A stretch of DNA of 64,000 nucleotides from Coprococcus_C hominis (GTDB lineage: Bacteria; Bacillota; Clostridia; Lachnospirales; Lachnospiraceae). How positions within the stretch are numbered: the stretch's first letter is position 1; each line of letters starts with the position of its first letter. Below the pieces are notes generated by a model. That model was not told the origin of the DNA, ran no database searches, and saw only the letters and a program-made list of their open reading frames with translations. Positions 23,447 through 31,754 of this stretch are shown piece by piece. The stretch lies in assembly GCF_020687505.1 (NCBI RefSeq), contig NZ_JAJEQT010000003.1, one strand, 5' to 3'. A program made the position numbers and the translations under genes.

Positions 23447-24355
23447 TTATTTATTTGCGCTATCTGCATCAATTACAGATTGGATCTGCTTCATCAGAGT
23501 ATCATAGTTGTCCTGGTTATCAATTCCTCCAAGCATCGGATCTCCGACAATATTACCGTTTCTGTCAACGAGTATGGTTGTAGGAAATGCCATAATATCG
23601 GAAGCATATTTCCCTGCATCGGAAGATGCGTCGATGGAGAGATTGCGGTATTTGGCCCCCTGGCTTTCAAGAACTGCTGCGGCTTCTTTGATCGCAGTTT
23701 CGTTTCCGTCGAAGGTTTCTGTGTTGATGCCGATCACTTCGCCGCCCATGGACTTGATGGCATCGTTTAATTCATTAAGCTTCGATAACTCTGCAACACA
23801 AGGCTTACAGCCGGTAAACCAGAAATTGATGACTGTGACTGCATTTCCGGAAAACAGGCTTTCATCAACCGTATTACCGTCATAATCCTGACCGGAGAAA
23901 TTGCGAAACGGAGATGTGGATCCGGAATTGTCGTTTGCGTCAGCACTCTCGGAGGTTGTGTCTTTCTTCTCGATTTCGGCGATCTGTTCTTCGATCTTCC
24001 GTATAGTCTCAATATCAGTCGTAAGTGTGTTCAATTCGTCTTTTGTAAAAGCATCCTTGTTTGATTCAACGGTGCTGGCTAGAAAATCTGCATAATTTCC
24101 GCTTGGATCGGCAGTGCTTTTGTTCATCATGCCGAACACTTTGTTCCATACATCCTCATGATCGGCAAAGATCTGGTTTTCCTGCTGATATAAATCATCC
24201 AGTGTTGTGCTGGAATCCCCTGTGGCTTCTGTACTGGCTTCCGTCTGGGAATCCTGTGGCTTTTCCGTGGTTGCAGCGCCCTTTCCGGTGCAAGCCGTAA
24301 GGAATAATGCTGCACAGAGTGTTACAATAGGAATAAAAGTTTTTTTCGTTTTCAT
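23447..24355 (-). CDS. TlpA-like thioredoxin-fold lipoprotein
   Basis: 302 residues. Lipoprotein signal with lipobox FLTAC (Cys ~22), a Thr/Ser-rich linker, a helical segment (residues ~50-145), then a redoxin domain with the active site WFTGCKPCVAEL (CxxC near 184-187) and the cis-proline region AFPTTILVDRNGNIVG. It probably reduces disulfides or maintains redox partners outside the membrane. AAAGGAG precedes the ATG. It is encoded directly after a NapH-like membrane ferredoxin, which could supply electrons across the membrane. Confidence 0.9.
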   Translation of the reverse strand: MKTKKTFIPIVTLCAALFLTACTGKGAATTEKPQDSQTEASTEATGDSSTTLDDLYQQENQIFADHEDVWNKVFGMMNKSTADPSGNYADFLASTVESNKDAFTKDELNTLTTDIETIRKIEEQIAEIEKKDTTSESADANDNSGSTSPFRNFSGQDYDGNTVDESLFSGNAVTVINFWFTGCKPCVAELSKLNELNDAIKSMGGEVIGINTETFDGNETAIKEAAAVLESQGAKYRNLSIDASSDAGKYASDIMAFPTTILVDRNGNIVGDPMLGGIDNQDNYDTLMKQIQSVIDADSANK

Positions 24356-24385
24356 GATTATTGCTCCTTTGAATTATATTAAAAT

Positions 24386-25309
24386 TTAATTGTTATCGGT
24401 TGATTGCGGCTTCCCGCTGTCCTCTTTTTTCTGACAGGCACCGCCTAGAAACTGGTAATGGATTGCGTCTTTTGGACAAGCCTTTATGCAGGCACCGCAC
24501 CGGATGCATTCCGGATGGTTTGGCGTCTTGCACACGTCAACATCCATTTTACATGCCTTCGCACATTGATTACAGCCCACACATTTACTTCCATCTACCC
24601 GGATGCTTAGAAGGCTCACCTTGTTAAACAGGGAGTAGATTGCCCCAAGCGGACAGATCCATTTACAGAAGGGCCTGTAAAACAAAATACTTAGTACTAT
24701 AACTGTAATTAAGATCAGGCATTTAAAGGAAAACAGTTTTCCCAATGCAGATCGTATAGCCGGGTTTCCAATCGACAGCGGGATGGCCCCCTCTAAGACA
24801 CCTTGCGGACAAATATATTTGCAGAAGAATGGGTCACCCATTCCGATGGAGTTCGTTACAAGCATCGGCAGAAGTATAACGAAAACAACGAGGATAACAT
24901 ATTTGAGGTATCTTAGCGGTTTCAGTCTGGCTGTGGAGAATTTCTTCCCGGGGATTTTATGAAGTAAATCCTGAAACCATCCAAACGGACACAGGAACCC
25001 GCATATGAATCTTCCGAGTAACACACCGAGCAGAATAAAAAACCCGGTTATGTAATAGGTGAATTTAAATTTGGACGATCCGACCACTGCCTGAAAGGCA
25101 CCGATCGGGCAGGCACCCGTTGCGGCGGGACAGGAATAGCAGTTTAATCCCGGCACACAGACGGTTTTTGCTTTGCCCTGGTATATTTTGCCCTTAAACA
25201 GATTGGGGATATGGATATTGGTAAGCAGTGTGGCGGCCGCCTGTATCCATCCGCGCATCCGGGCAGTTTTTTGTGATAGTGATTTCTTTTTCTTATCCAA
25301 TTCCGACAC
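24386..25309 (-). CDS. NapH/NosR-like membrane protein with 4Fe-4S clusters
   Basis: 307 residues. An N-terminal cytoplasmic part is followed by about five membrane segments carrying Cys-rich loops (CGFLCPFGWFQ and CKWICPLGAIY are the typical CxxxCP motifs). The C-terminus has two 4Fe-4S ferredoxin motifs (CVGCNQCAKAC and CIRCGACIKACP). It passes electrons through the membrane, here likely to the TlpA-like lipoprotein. The GTG at 25309 overlaps the CxxC mini-protein by 17 bases. A TTG at 25300 is an alternative start. No quinol-binding partner is visible. Confidence 0.87.
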   Translation of the reverse strand: MSELDKKKKSLSQKTARMRGWIQAAATLLTNIHIPNLFKGKIYQGKAKTVCVPGLNCYSCPAATGACPIGAFQAVVGSSKFKFTYYITGFFILLGVLLGRFICGFLCPFGWFQDLLHKIPGKKFSTARLKPLRYLKYVILVVFVILLPMLVTNSIGMGDPFFCKYICPQGVLEGAIPLSIGNPAIRSALGKLFSFKCLILITVIVLSILFYRPFCKWICPLGAIYSLFNKVSLLSIRVDGSKCVGCNQCAKACKMDVDVCKTPNHPECIRCGACIKACPKDAIHYQFLGGACQKKEDSGKPQSTDNN

Positions 25310-25433
25310 ACTCCAGACATAATTTTATAGCTTTGCCCAGCACGGTAGCAGCTTCTCCTCTGACTGCACCATAGCTGATCATGGCGATACCTGTGATGAG
25401 CAAAACAATTTGGGATATTTTTCTGCGCTTCAA
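25293..25433 (-). CDS. CD1871A-family CxxC mini-protein
   Basis: 46 residues, one membrane segment (ISQIVLLITGIAMISYGAV) and a C-terminal KLCLECVGIG with the CxxC motif. The TTG at 25433 is chosen because AAAGGAG lies 10 bases upstream; a longer ATG frame from 25493 has no ribosome site. Small proteins of this family are seen beside ferredoxin/TlpA-type redox genes. It overlaps the next gene by 17 bases, so the two are translationally coupled. Likely a redox adaptor; function not established. Confidence 0.78.
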   Translation of the reverse strand: MKRRKISQIVLLITGIAMISYGAVRGEAATVLGKAIKLCLECVGIG

Positions 25434-25534
25434 GATATAATTGCTCCTTTCGTTTGTTGTATTTGTTGACCAGCTGACTTCGGTATTATACAATAGCAGT
25501 TGTAAAATTATTGTTAAGAAATGGGAGAAATATT

Positions 25535-26215
25535 TTGAGATTATTAATAGTGGAAGATGAGAAACAACTATGCGACACAGTTGCGAAAAGCCTGTATGAT
25601 GCCGGGTATGAGGTGGATACCTGTTATGATGGAGAAACGGCGCTTGAATGCATCCTGGCAGAGAATTATGATCTGATCGTGCTGGATCTGAACCTGCCCG
25701 GTATGGATGGGATGGAGATTCTGCGCGAACTAAGACAGAGCAACGAGGAGACGAAGGTGCTTATATTATCCGCCAGAGGACAGATCGCGGATAAGGTTGA
25801 AGGGCTGGATGCGGGGGCAAATGATTATATGGAAAAGCCGTTTCATCTGCAGGAACTTGAGGCGCGTATCAGAAGCCTGACAAGAAGAAAATTCGTGCAG
25901 AAGGATGTATGCCTGGAATGCGGCGGGATAAAGTTCGATACGATCCGGCGCGAAGCATACGCCGAAGGGCAGATCGTTCCTCTGACAAGAAAAGAGAATG
26001 GAATTTTGGAATATCTGCTGCTCAACCTGGGCAGACCGGTGAGCCAGGAGGAACTGATGGAGCATGTCTGGGATGCATCTGTGGACAGCTTCAGCGGAGC
26101 CATCCGGGTACATATGTCTTCGCTTCGGAGAAAGCTCAAGGCGGTGCTTGGATATGATCCAATCCTGAACAAAGTGGGAGAGGGATATAAACTACGAGAG
26201 GAGTCCGATCGATGA
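25535..26215 (+). CDS. OmpR-family response regulator
   Basis: 226 residues. Receiver domain at 1-115 with the acidic pocket (VEDE), phosphoacceptor in LIVLDLNLPGMDGME (Asp ~51) and the Lys in EKPFHLQEL. The winged-helix DNA-binding domain is at ~125-222 (PLTRKENGILEYLLLN, VHMSSLRRKL). The TTG start at 25535 has GGGAG 8 bases before. It is divergent from the redox module and overlaps the histidine kinase gene by 4 bases. Likely regulates the TlpA/ferredoxin genes, by position only. Confidence 0.9.
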   Translation: MRLLIVEDEKQLCDTVAKSLYDAGYEVDTCYDGETALECILAENYDLIVLDLNLPGMDGMEILRELRQSNEETKVLILSARGQIADKVEGLDAGANDYMEKPFHLQELEARIRSLTRRKFVQKDVCLECGGIKFDTIRREAYAEGQIVPLTRKENGILEYLLLNLGRPVSQEELMEHVWDASVDSFSGAIRVHMSSLRRKLKAVLGYDPILNKVGEGYKLREESDR

Positions 26216-27360
26216 AAAAGATGTCACTGCAGTGGAGACTGACCTGTATAATTACCATATATATCGCGGTTATATGTGGCTGTCTGACTATGCTTGTCTA
26301 TAAAAATGGTGTGTATTATATTGACTCCCTGAAGGAGACTGTCGATGCCAGGGGAGATGAGAATGCGGATGATACGGATGAAATATATATCAGTATTCCG
26401 GAAGATAATTGGGATGCGTTTGCGAACGATTTTTCTGTTCAGGTATATAATAACAAGGCCGACTATAGGAAAAACAGTCTGATAATCTCGGCGGTGCTGG
26501 CGCTGCTTGGCGGAGTGGCGACTTATTTTATAAGCGGACATGCGCTCCGGCCGATTCGTGAGTTTTCGGATAAGATCGAAGAGGTGCAGGCGCAGAATCT
26601 GGCTGATTCAAAACTCGAAGAAAACAAGGTGAAAGAACTGAACCAGCTGAGCGTCTCCTACAACAAGATGCTCGGACGTCTCTCGGATGCATTTGAGATA
26701 CAGAGGCAATTTACCGCGAATGCGGCACACGAGCTGAGAACCCCGTTAGCTCTAATGCAGGTGCAGTTGGATTCCTATAATTCCGGGCAACACCCGGGCA
26801 GCGATGCCGAAACCGTACAGACGATCAAGATGGTTACGGAACAAAACGACAGACTCAGCAAGATGGTGAAGACGCTCCTCGACATGAGTGAGCTTCAGAC
26901 CGTGGGCCGGGATGAGACGATTATGGTCGACGCGCTTGTGGATGAGGTATTGGCAGACTTAGAACCGCTTGCCAGGGAGAAGGATGTAGAACTGACCGGG
27001 AACTGTGAGGCTATAACGATAGTCGGAAGCGATATTCTCATCTACAGGCTGGTATATAATCTTGTTGAGAATGCTATCAAATATAATCATCCGGGCGGAC
27101 AGGTCACAGTAAATGCATCCCGGAAGGAAAAGCACGTTTGCCTGTCGGTAGCCGATACGGGGAACGGAATCCCGGAGGAACTTCGGGAGCGTGTCTTTGA
27201 GCCGTTCTTTCGTGTGGATAAATCCAGAAGCCGTGCACTTGGCGGCGTCGGACTCGGGCTTGCACTCGTTCATGAAATCGTGAGAGTACATGACGGAAAC
27301 ATTACTGTCCGATCAAACCCGTCAGGAGGAACGGTTTTTGAGGTGATGTTTACGCAGTGA
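26212..27360 (+). CDS. sensor histidine kinase
   Basis: 382 residues. Two membrane segments (about 8-28 and 88-108) flank a short external loop of ~60 residues with an acidic DENADDTDE. A HAMP linker follows, then HisKA with ANAAHELRTPLALMQ (His ~173) and an HATPase domain with N box VENAIKYN, DTGNGIPEE and GGVGLGLALVHEIV. Cognate kinase of the regulator it overlaps. The signal is unknown; the acidic loop and redox neighbours suggest a cell-envelope cue. Confidence 0.92.
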   Translation: MKKMSLQWRLTCIITIYIAVICGCLTMLVYKNGVYYIDSLKETVDARGDENADDTDEIYISIPEDNWDAFANDFSVQVYNNKADYRKNSLIISAVLALLGGVATYFISGHALRPIREFSDKIEEVQAQNLADSKLEENKVKELNQLSVSYNKMLGRLSDAFEIQRQFTANAAHELRTPLALMQVQLDSYNSGQHPGSDAETVQTIKMVTEQNDRLSKMVKTLLDMSELQTVGRDETIMVDALVDEVLADLEPLAREKDVELTGNCEAITIVGSDILIYRLVYNLVENAIKYNHPGGQVTVNASRKEKHVCLSVADTGNGIPEELRERVFEPFFRVDKSRSRALGGVGLGLALVHEIVRVHDGNITVRSNPSGGTVFEVMFTQ

Positions 27361-27398
27361 TTTTCGGTTATGAGAAGCATTTCTTCCGGATTCCCCTG

Positions 27399-27427
27399 TT
27401 GACACACGTTGCTATATTTGATAAAAT
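27399..27427 (+). promoter_or_regulatory. sigma-A type promoter of the manganese operon
   Basis: TTGACA (27399-27404), 17-base spacer, TAAAAT (27422-27427). The predicted start of transcription (~27434) is just upstream of the riboswitch. Confidence 0.75.
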
Positions 27428-27439
27428 TTATCAGATAAT

Positions 27440-27548
27440 TGAACAGTCCATGAGGGAGTAGTTAGCGCGAAAGTGTGGTTTGTCAACATTCTGATTATAA
27501 GTTGAGAGTATAATCTGGCAAATCTTAAATAATGAGACTCATGTATAT
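27440..27548 (+). promoter_or_regulatory. yybP-ykoY manganese riboswitch
   Basis: The hallmark GGGAGTAG (27454-27461) follows the P1 strand CATGAG (27449-27454), which pairs with CTCATG (27538-27543) preceded by AGA, as in the L3 region of the family. A central GTCAAC stem region lies between. The downstream genes (a cation antiporter and a TMEM165/GDT1 protein) are typical targets. The P1 3' strand is also the left arm of the terminator, giving mutually exclusive folds and predicting ON when manganese binds. Confidence 0.8.
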
Positions 27549-27610
27549 TGATCAACCGTCTGTGCAATAATCTACACAGGCAGCTGTTTGATATACATGA
27601 GTCTTTTTTC
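27535..27610 (+). terminator. riboswitch-controlled terminator
   Basis: AGACTCATGTATAT (27535-27548) pairs perfectly with ATATACATGAGTCT (27591-27604), with an inner CTGTG/CACAG stem, and a run of six T (27604-27609) follows. Its left arm contains the P1 3' strand of the riboswitch. Confidence 0.85.
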
Positions 27611-27677
27611 AGCTATCCATACTTATGATAGCGGGATTTCAGCTGACGGAAGCTTTGAACGAGAAAAGGAGGAAACC

Positions 27678-28679
27678 ATGGAAAAAATCATTAACAATGC
27701 CCCATTTGCCCTTGTACTTGTATTCCTTGTGATAGGCTTTGTACTGCTTATCAAGGGCGCGGACTTCTTTGTGGAGGGAAGTTCCAGCGTGGCGAAGCGG
27801 CTGCATGTGCCGTCGATCATTATCGGACTTACCATCGTTGCGATGGGAACATCCCTTCCGGAAACCGCAGTCAGTGTGTCTGCATCCCTTGCAGGCAACA
27901 ATGAGCTTGCAGTCAGCAATGTTGTCGGTTCCAATATTTTTAATCTGATGGTCGTCATTGGCGTGTGCGCGATATTGGCAACAGTGAATGTTGCAAGAGA
28001 AACAATCCGGAGAGATATCCCATTATCCCTTATATGTGCCGGACTTCTGATGCTTCTTGGAATTGTCGGACTTGGCGACAAGACTGGTATGACGCTTGGA
28101 CATCTGGATGGTGTGATATTCGTAGTGCTTTTTGCATGTTACATTATCTACATGGTCCGGACTGCGATGAAGGCAAGTAAGGAAGGTAAGAAGGTCGAGA
28201 TCGAAGGTGGATCGGACGAGGAGATCAAGCTTGTTTCTGTTCCCGTGAGTATACTGTTTATCATTGGCGGCGCAATCGCGATTGCTGTCGGCGGAGATGT
28301 GACGGTTGATGCTGCATCCAGAATCGCAAGCGATCTCGGTATGAGCCAGACACTGATCGGGCTTACGATCGTTTCAATCGGAACATCGCTTCCGGAGCTT
28401 GTTACCTCTATCGTAGCAGCCAGAAAGAATGAAGTGGATATGGCACTTGGAAATGCAATCGGTTCTAATATATTTAATATATTGATGGTGCTTGGTATAG
28501 CATCGGCGATCAGTCCGATCAGCATTATCACAGAAAATATCATTGACCTGTGCGTACTGATCGTATTTACCATATGTGCATGGATCTTTGCAGGAACGAA
28601 GAAGAAAATCGGAAGAGCCGAAGGGCTTTGCATGGTTGCGCTTTACGCGGCATATGCGGTTTACATCATAGTAAGATAA
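27678..28679 (+). CDS. CaCA-family calcium/sodium (cation) antiporter
   Basis: 333 residues, about ten membrane segments arranged as two inverted repeats. Each half carries the alpha-repeat motif: GTSLPETAVSVSASL with GSNIFNL, and GTSLPELVTSIVAAR with GSNIFNILM. It exchanges divalent cations for Na+ or H+. Under a manganese riboswitch it may act on Mn2+ as well as Ca2+. The ATG at 27678 with AAGGAGG upstream is preferred over an in-frame ATG at 27588 that lies inside the terminator. The TMEM165-like gene follows after 16 bases. Confidence 0.92.
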   Translation: MEKIINNAPFALVLVFLVIGFVLLIKGADFFVEGSSSVAKRLHVPSIIIGLTIVAMGTSLPETAVSVSASLAGNNELAVSNVVGSNIFNLMVVIGVCAILATVNVARETIRRDIPLSLICAGLLMLLGIVGLGDKTGMTLGHLDGVIFVVLFACYIIYMVRTAMKASKEGKKVEIEGGSDEEIKLVSVPVSILFIIGGAIAIAVGGDVTVDAASRIASDLGMSQTLIGLTIVSIGTSLPELVTSIVAARKNEVDMALGNAIGSNIFNILMVLGIASAISPISIITENIIDLCVLIVFTICAWIFAGTKKKIGRAEGLCMVALYAAYAVYIIVR

Positions 28680-28695
28680 AGGGGCGCTCGGACAA

Positions 28696-29385
28696 ATGAT
28701 ATTATTCTTCAAGGTGTTTTTCACGGAGTTTATAGCAGAGATGGGCGATAAAACCCAGCTTATGCTGATCGCGCTTACTTCGAAATACAAATTAAGGGAC
28801 ATAATACTCGGTACCGGTGTTGCGATTCTTGTATTGAACGGACTTGCGGTTCTGGCAGGCGGACTTGTCAGCGAGTTTGTGCCGGAATGGGTAATCAAGA
28901 TGATTGCAGCACTCGCATTTCTTTATTTCGCCGCATCTACGATTGCCGGTGACGACGAAGAAGAGGAGGAAGATGGTAAGACGAAGATCAAGTTTGCGCC
29001 GCTTGCGGTATTTTGTACATTTTTCGTGGCAGAGCTTGGCGATAAGACACAGCTTACCGCGATCACATTTGGTGCAAATGAAGGCATGCGTGCGGCACTG
29101 GTTGTATGGATTGGCTGCTCGCTTGGACTGTTCGTTGCGGATATGCTTGGTATGCTGATCGGATATCTGCTGAAGAGCAAGACGCCGGACGGGCTGCTTT
29201 GCATGCTTGCATTTGCAATCTTCTCCATCTTCGGTGTGTACACATTGTATCAGGGGCTGAAGCTTGTTCGCGCAAGCGTCTCTCCAATTCCGGTAATTCC
29301 GGTGCTTGTAGTTGTGACGATTGCCTTTGCAGGCTTGTGTGCGTTCCTCTTTGTAAGACGGGAGAAAAAGAAGAAAACAGCATAA
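28696..29385 (+). CDS. TMEM165/GDT1 (UPF0016) family Mn2+ exporter
   Basis: 229 residues with six to seven membrane segments and the two family motifs EMGDKTQLM (residue ~15) and ELGDKTQLT (residue ~116), one in each repeat half. An acidic cytoplasmic loop DDEEEEEDGKTKIK lies between. Bacterial members (MneA) export manganese and are classic targets of the yybP-ykoY riboswitch found upstream of this operon. A second operon gene after the antiporter. Confidence 0.93.
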   Translation: MILFFKVFFTEFIAEMGDKTQLMLIALTSKYKLRDIILGTGVAILVLNGLAVLAGGLVSEFVPEWVIKMIAALAFLYFAASTIAGDDEEEEEDGKTKIKFAPLAVFCTFFVAELGDKTQLTAITFGANEGMRAALVVWIGCSLGLFVADMLGMLIGYLLKSKTPDGLLCMLAFAIFSIFGVYTLYQGLKLVRASVSPIPVIPVLVVVTIAFAGLCAFLFVRREKKKKTA

Positions 29386-29430
29386 GATAATAAGCAATAA
29401 TCTGTTTTATAAAAATGCGAGGAATAAAAC

Positions 29431-30525
29431 ATGGAATATAACTATACGCACGGTGGAGATGTCTACCGAAATCCAATTGAATATGATTTTTCCATCAACG
29501 TCAATCCGCTTGGCATGCCGCTTGCAAGTATTCAGGCGGCACATGAGGGAATTGTGCTGACTGGCAGATATCCGGACTATAGGGCGGAGCAGCTATGCCG
29601 TGCGATAGCGAAAGCACAAAATATACCGGCAGACCGGATCATTCCCGGGAACGGCGCAGCGGAGCTTCTGTATGCACTTGGACAGACGATTCCCGGGAAG
29701 GCACTTGCAATTGCACCGACTTTTACCGGGTATGCGGAAGCTGTCGCTGCGGGAGGCGGAGAGATGAGTTATGCAGGATGCGAGGATGCGGATGGGGGCG
29801 TTGATGATATGAGCGGACAGGATAGGTTGCAGTTTGATTCTGAAACCGTAATTCAACGTCTGCTTGCAAAGCTGGACGATTCCATCCGCCTTGTATTCCT
29901 GTGCAATCCGAACAATCCAACCGGAACATTGTTTACGCGGGAACAGATCCTGCGCGTGCTTGCGAAGGCGGAAGCAATGCAGGCGTATGTCTGTGTGGAT
30001 GAATGTTTCCTGCCATTTTTAGAGGAGGAAGCTTCGTATAGTATGCTGCCTTATCTGGCGAAACATCCGCGGTTGTTAGTGCTCCGTGCATTCACGAAGA
30101 TTTACTGTATGGCAGGACTTCGACTTGGGTATCTGGCTTGCGGGGATACAGAGTTGCAGTCGAGGATTCGTGCGAAGCTTCAGCCGTGGAATACATCGAT
30201 TCCCGCACAGATGGCAGGCATCGCGGCATTATCGGATACAGAGTATCTGGCGAAGACACGCGAGAATCTGCAGGCGGAACGCGCGTATCTTGTGCCGAGA
30301 CTACGTGAGCTGGTGGCGGAAGTGTATGATGGATATGGGAATTTCCTGTTATTTCACGATGAACCGGACTTGAAAGAGCGGATGCTTGAAGTGGGTGTTT
30401 TGATTCGTGCGTGCGGTGATTTTGAGGGACTCGATGATACATATTTCCGCATTGGAATCCGTTCCCACAGTGAGAATCAGGAATTCATTCGCAGATTGGC
30501 CCATGTGAAAAATGTGGTAAAATAA
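29431..30525 (+). CDS. cobD: threonine-phosphate decarboxylase (class I/II aminotransferase fold)
   Basis: 364 residues of PLP-dependent fold I. The start (YTHGGDVYRNPIEYDFSIN, then NPLG) is the typical CobD opening. Later come PGNGAAELLYALG, FLCNPNNPTGTLFT and RAFTKIYCMAGLRLGYLA, with the PLP-binding lysine near residue 226. It makes aminopropanol phosphate for CbiB. HisC-like aminotransferases share the fold, but the N-terminus and position before cobQ/cobO favour CobD. A strong terminator follows, so cobQ and cobO need another promoter or read-through. Confidence 0.88.
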   Translation: MEYNYTHGGDVYRNPIEYDFSINVNPLGMPLASIQAAHEGIVLTGRYPDYRAEQLCRAIAKAQNIPADRIIPGNGAAELLYALGQTIPGKALAIAPTFTGYAEAVAAGGGEMSYAGCEDADGGVDDMSGQDRLQFDSETVIQRLLAKLDDSIRLVFLCNPNNPTGTLFTREQILRVLAKAEAMQAYVCVDECFLPFLEEEASYSMLPYLAKHPRLLVLRAFTKIYCMAGLRLGYLACGDTELQSRIRAKLQPWNTSIPAQMAGIAALSDTEYLAKTRENLQAERAYLVPRLRELVAEVYDGYGNFLLFHDEPDLKERMLEVGVLIRACGDFEGLDDTYFRIGIRSHSENQEFIRRLAHVKNVVK

Positions 30526-30568
30526 ACTTAGATTTATATAAAGTAGTGAAAAAAGAAATTATAAAATC

Positions 30569-30607
30569 AAAAAAATCACTGTTTTTTCAAAAAACAGTGA
30601 TTTTTTT
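30569..30607. terminator. terminator after cobD
   Basis: A 19-bp perfect stem (AAAAAAATCACTGTTTTTT with its complement) around a single C, ending in T7. It acts in either direction and separates cobD from the Fic gene. Confidence 0.85.
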
Positions 30608-30656
30608 GACCCTGAGTGGTATTATATTACTATAAATGAAAAAGGGGTGTGAATAT

Positions 30657-31736
30657 ATGGAACCATATAAAGCAAAAAGTATGCCTTTGGACTATAAAAT
30701 AGATAAAGATATGTTAAAACTGATTTCAGAAGCAAATGTAAAATATGGGGAATACAAATCATTGTTAAATACGTTGGAATTTGATGCCAGCTATTTCTTG
30801 GATTCCGTAATATTAAATGAAAGTTATAAATCGACACAGATTGAGGGAACACAGATATCTCAGGATGAAATGTTTTATCTGAAATATATGGAAAAAACAG
30901 ATGATAATCAGGAAATACAAAATCTCAAGAAAACAATCGAATATGCGCAAACATATTTGCAGACGAAAAAGCAAATAAATTATGAACTTGTAAATGAAAT
31001 GCATAAAATTATATTAGATAGTGTGAGAGGATCGCAAAGAACGCCCGGAAAAATCCGAACGACACAGAATTGGATCGGACCAAGAGGATGTACGATTGAG
31101 GGAGCAACATTTATTCCGCCAGTTCCAGAAGAAGTTTATGGATTGCTTATAAATTTATACGATTATATGAATGATGCGTTTACAGATCCTTTGTTGGTAA
31201 ATGTTGCTTTATCCCATATGCAGTTTGAGACGATTCATGCATATAAGGATGGAAATGGAAGACTGGGCAGGGCATTGATTCCGGTACAAATGGCAATGAT
31301 GGATGAAAGTACTCCGATTTTGTACATGTCAGAGATTCTCGAATTATATAAGCCATCTTATCAGAGATATCTTATGGAATGTAGAAGAGGCAATGTAGCA
31401 GGATATATTAAATTCTTTTTACAGTGTGTGATTGATCAGTGCAATTCATATACTAACAAACTGGAACGAATTAAAGTGATTTACAAAGAAGATATGGAGA
31501 CAATTAAGCAGATAAAAGGAAATTCGATATATAGAATTATGCCTGTGATTATGAAGCAGATTGTGTTTAATAAAAAAGAAATACAGGATCTGTCTGGGGT
31601 ATCTGTGAATGTTGTGTCAAGGATAATAGATCAGCTAGTAGATTTACATGTGATTGTACCAGATTCCACGGTTTCGAAAAAAGGATATCGATATCAAAGA
31701 ATATATGAAGTGTTCGTTGGAACAAATGAGTTTTAA
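30657..31736 (+). CDS. Fic family protein with N-terminal inhibitory motif and C-terminal winged helix
   Basis: 359 residues. The Fic catalytic motif HAYKDGNGRLGRALIP is near residues 193-208 and is intact apart from Phe to Tyr. An inhibitory helix motif STQIEGTQ near residues 58-65 places it in class II (self-inhibited). The C-terminal ~80 residues look like a winged helix (IQDLSGVSVNVVSRIIDQL). Likely an AMPylating enzyme that may also bind DNA. Start at ATG 30657 with AAAAAGGGG upstream. It is clearly more AT-rich than cobD and cobQ on either side and has nothing to do with cobalamin, so it is probably an insertion in the operon. Confidence 0.9.
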   Translation: MEPYKAKSMPLDYKIDKDMLKLISEANVKYGEYKSLLNTLEFDASYFLDSVILNESYKSTQIEGTQISQDEMFYLKYMEKTDDNQEIQNLKKTIEYAQTYLQTKKQINYELVNEMHKIILDSVRGSQRTPGKIRTTQNWIGPRGCTIEGATFIPPVPEEVYGLLINLYDYMNDAFTDPLLVNVALSHMQFETIHAYKDGNGRLGRALIPVQMAMMDESTPILYMSEILELYKPSYQRYLMECRRGNVAGYIKFFLQCVIDQCNSYTNKLERIKVIYKEDMETIKQIKGNSIYRIMPVIMKQIVFNKKEIQDLSGVSVNVVSRIIDQLVDLHVIVPDSTVSKKGYRYQRIYEVFVGTNEF

Positions 31737-31754
31737 ATGACAAGGAGACACAAA

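Noticed and set aside
29431..30525. Histidinol-phosphate aminotransferase (hisC) instead of cobD
   Set aside because: The fold is shared, but the N-terminal GGDVY...NPLG opening and cobalamin neighbours favour CobD. No other his gene is nearby.
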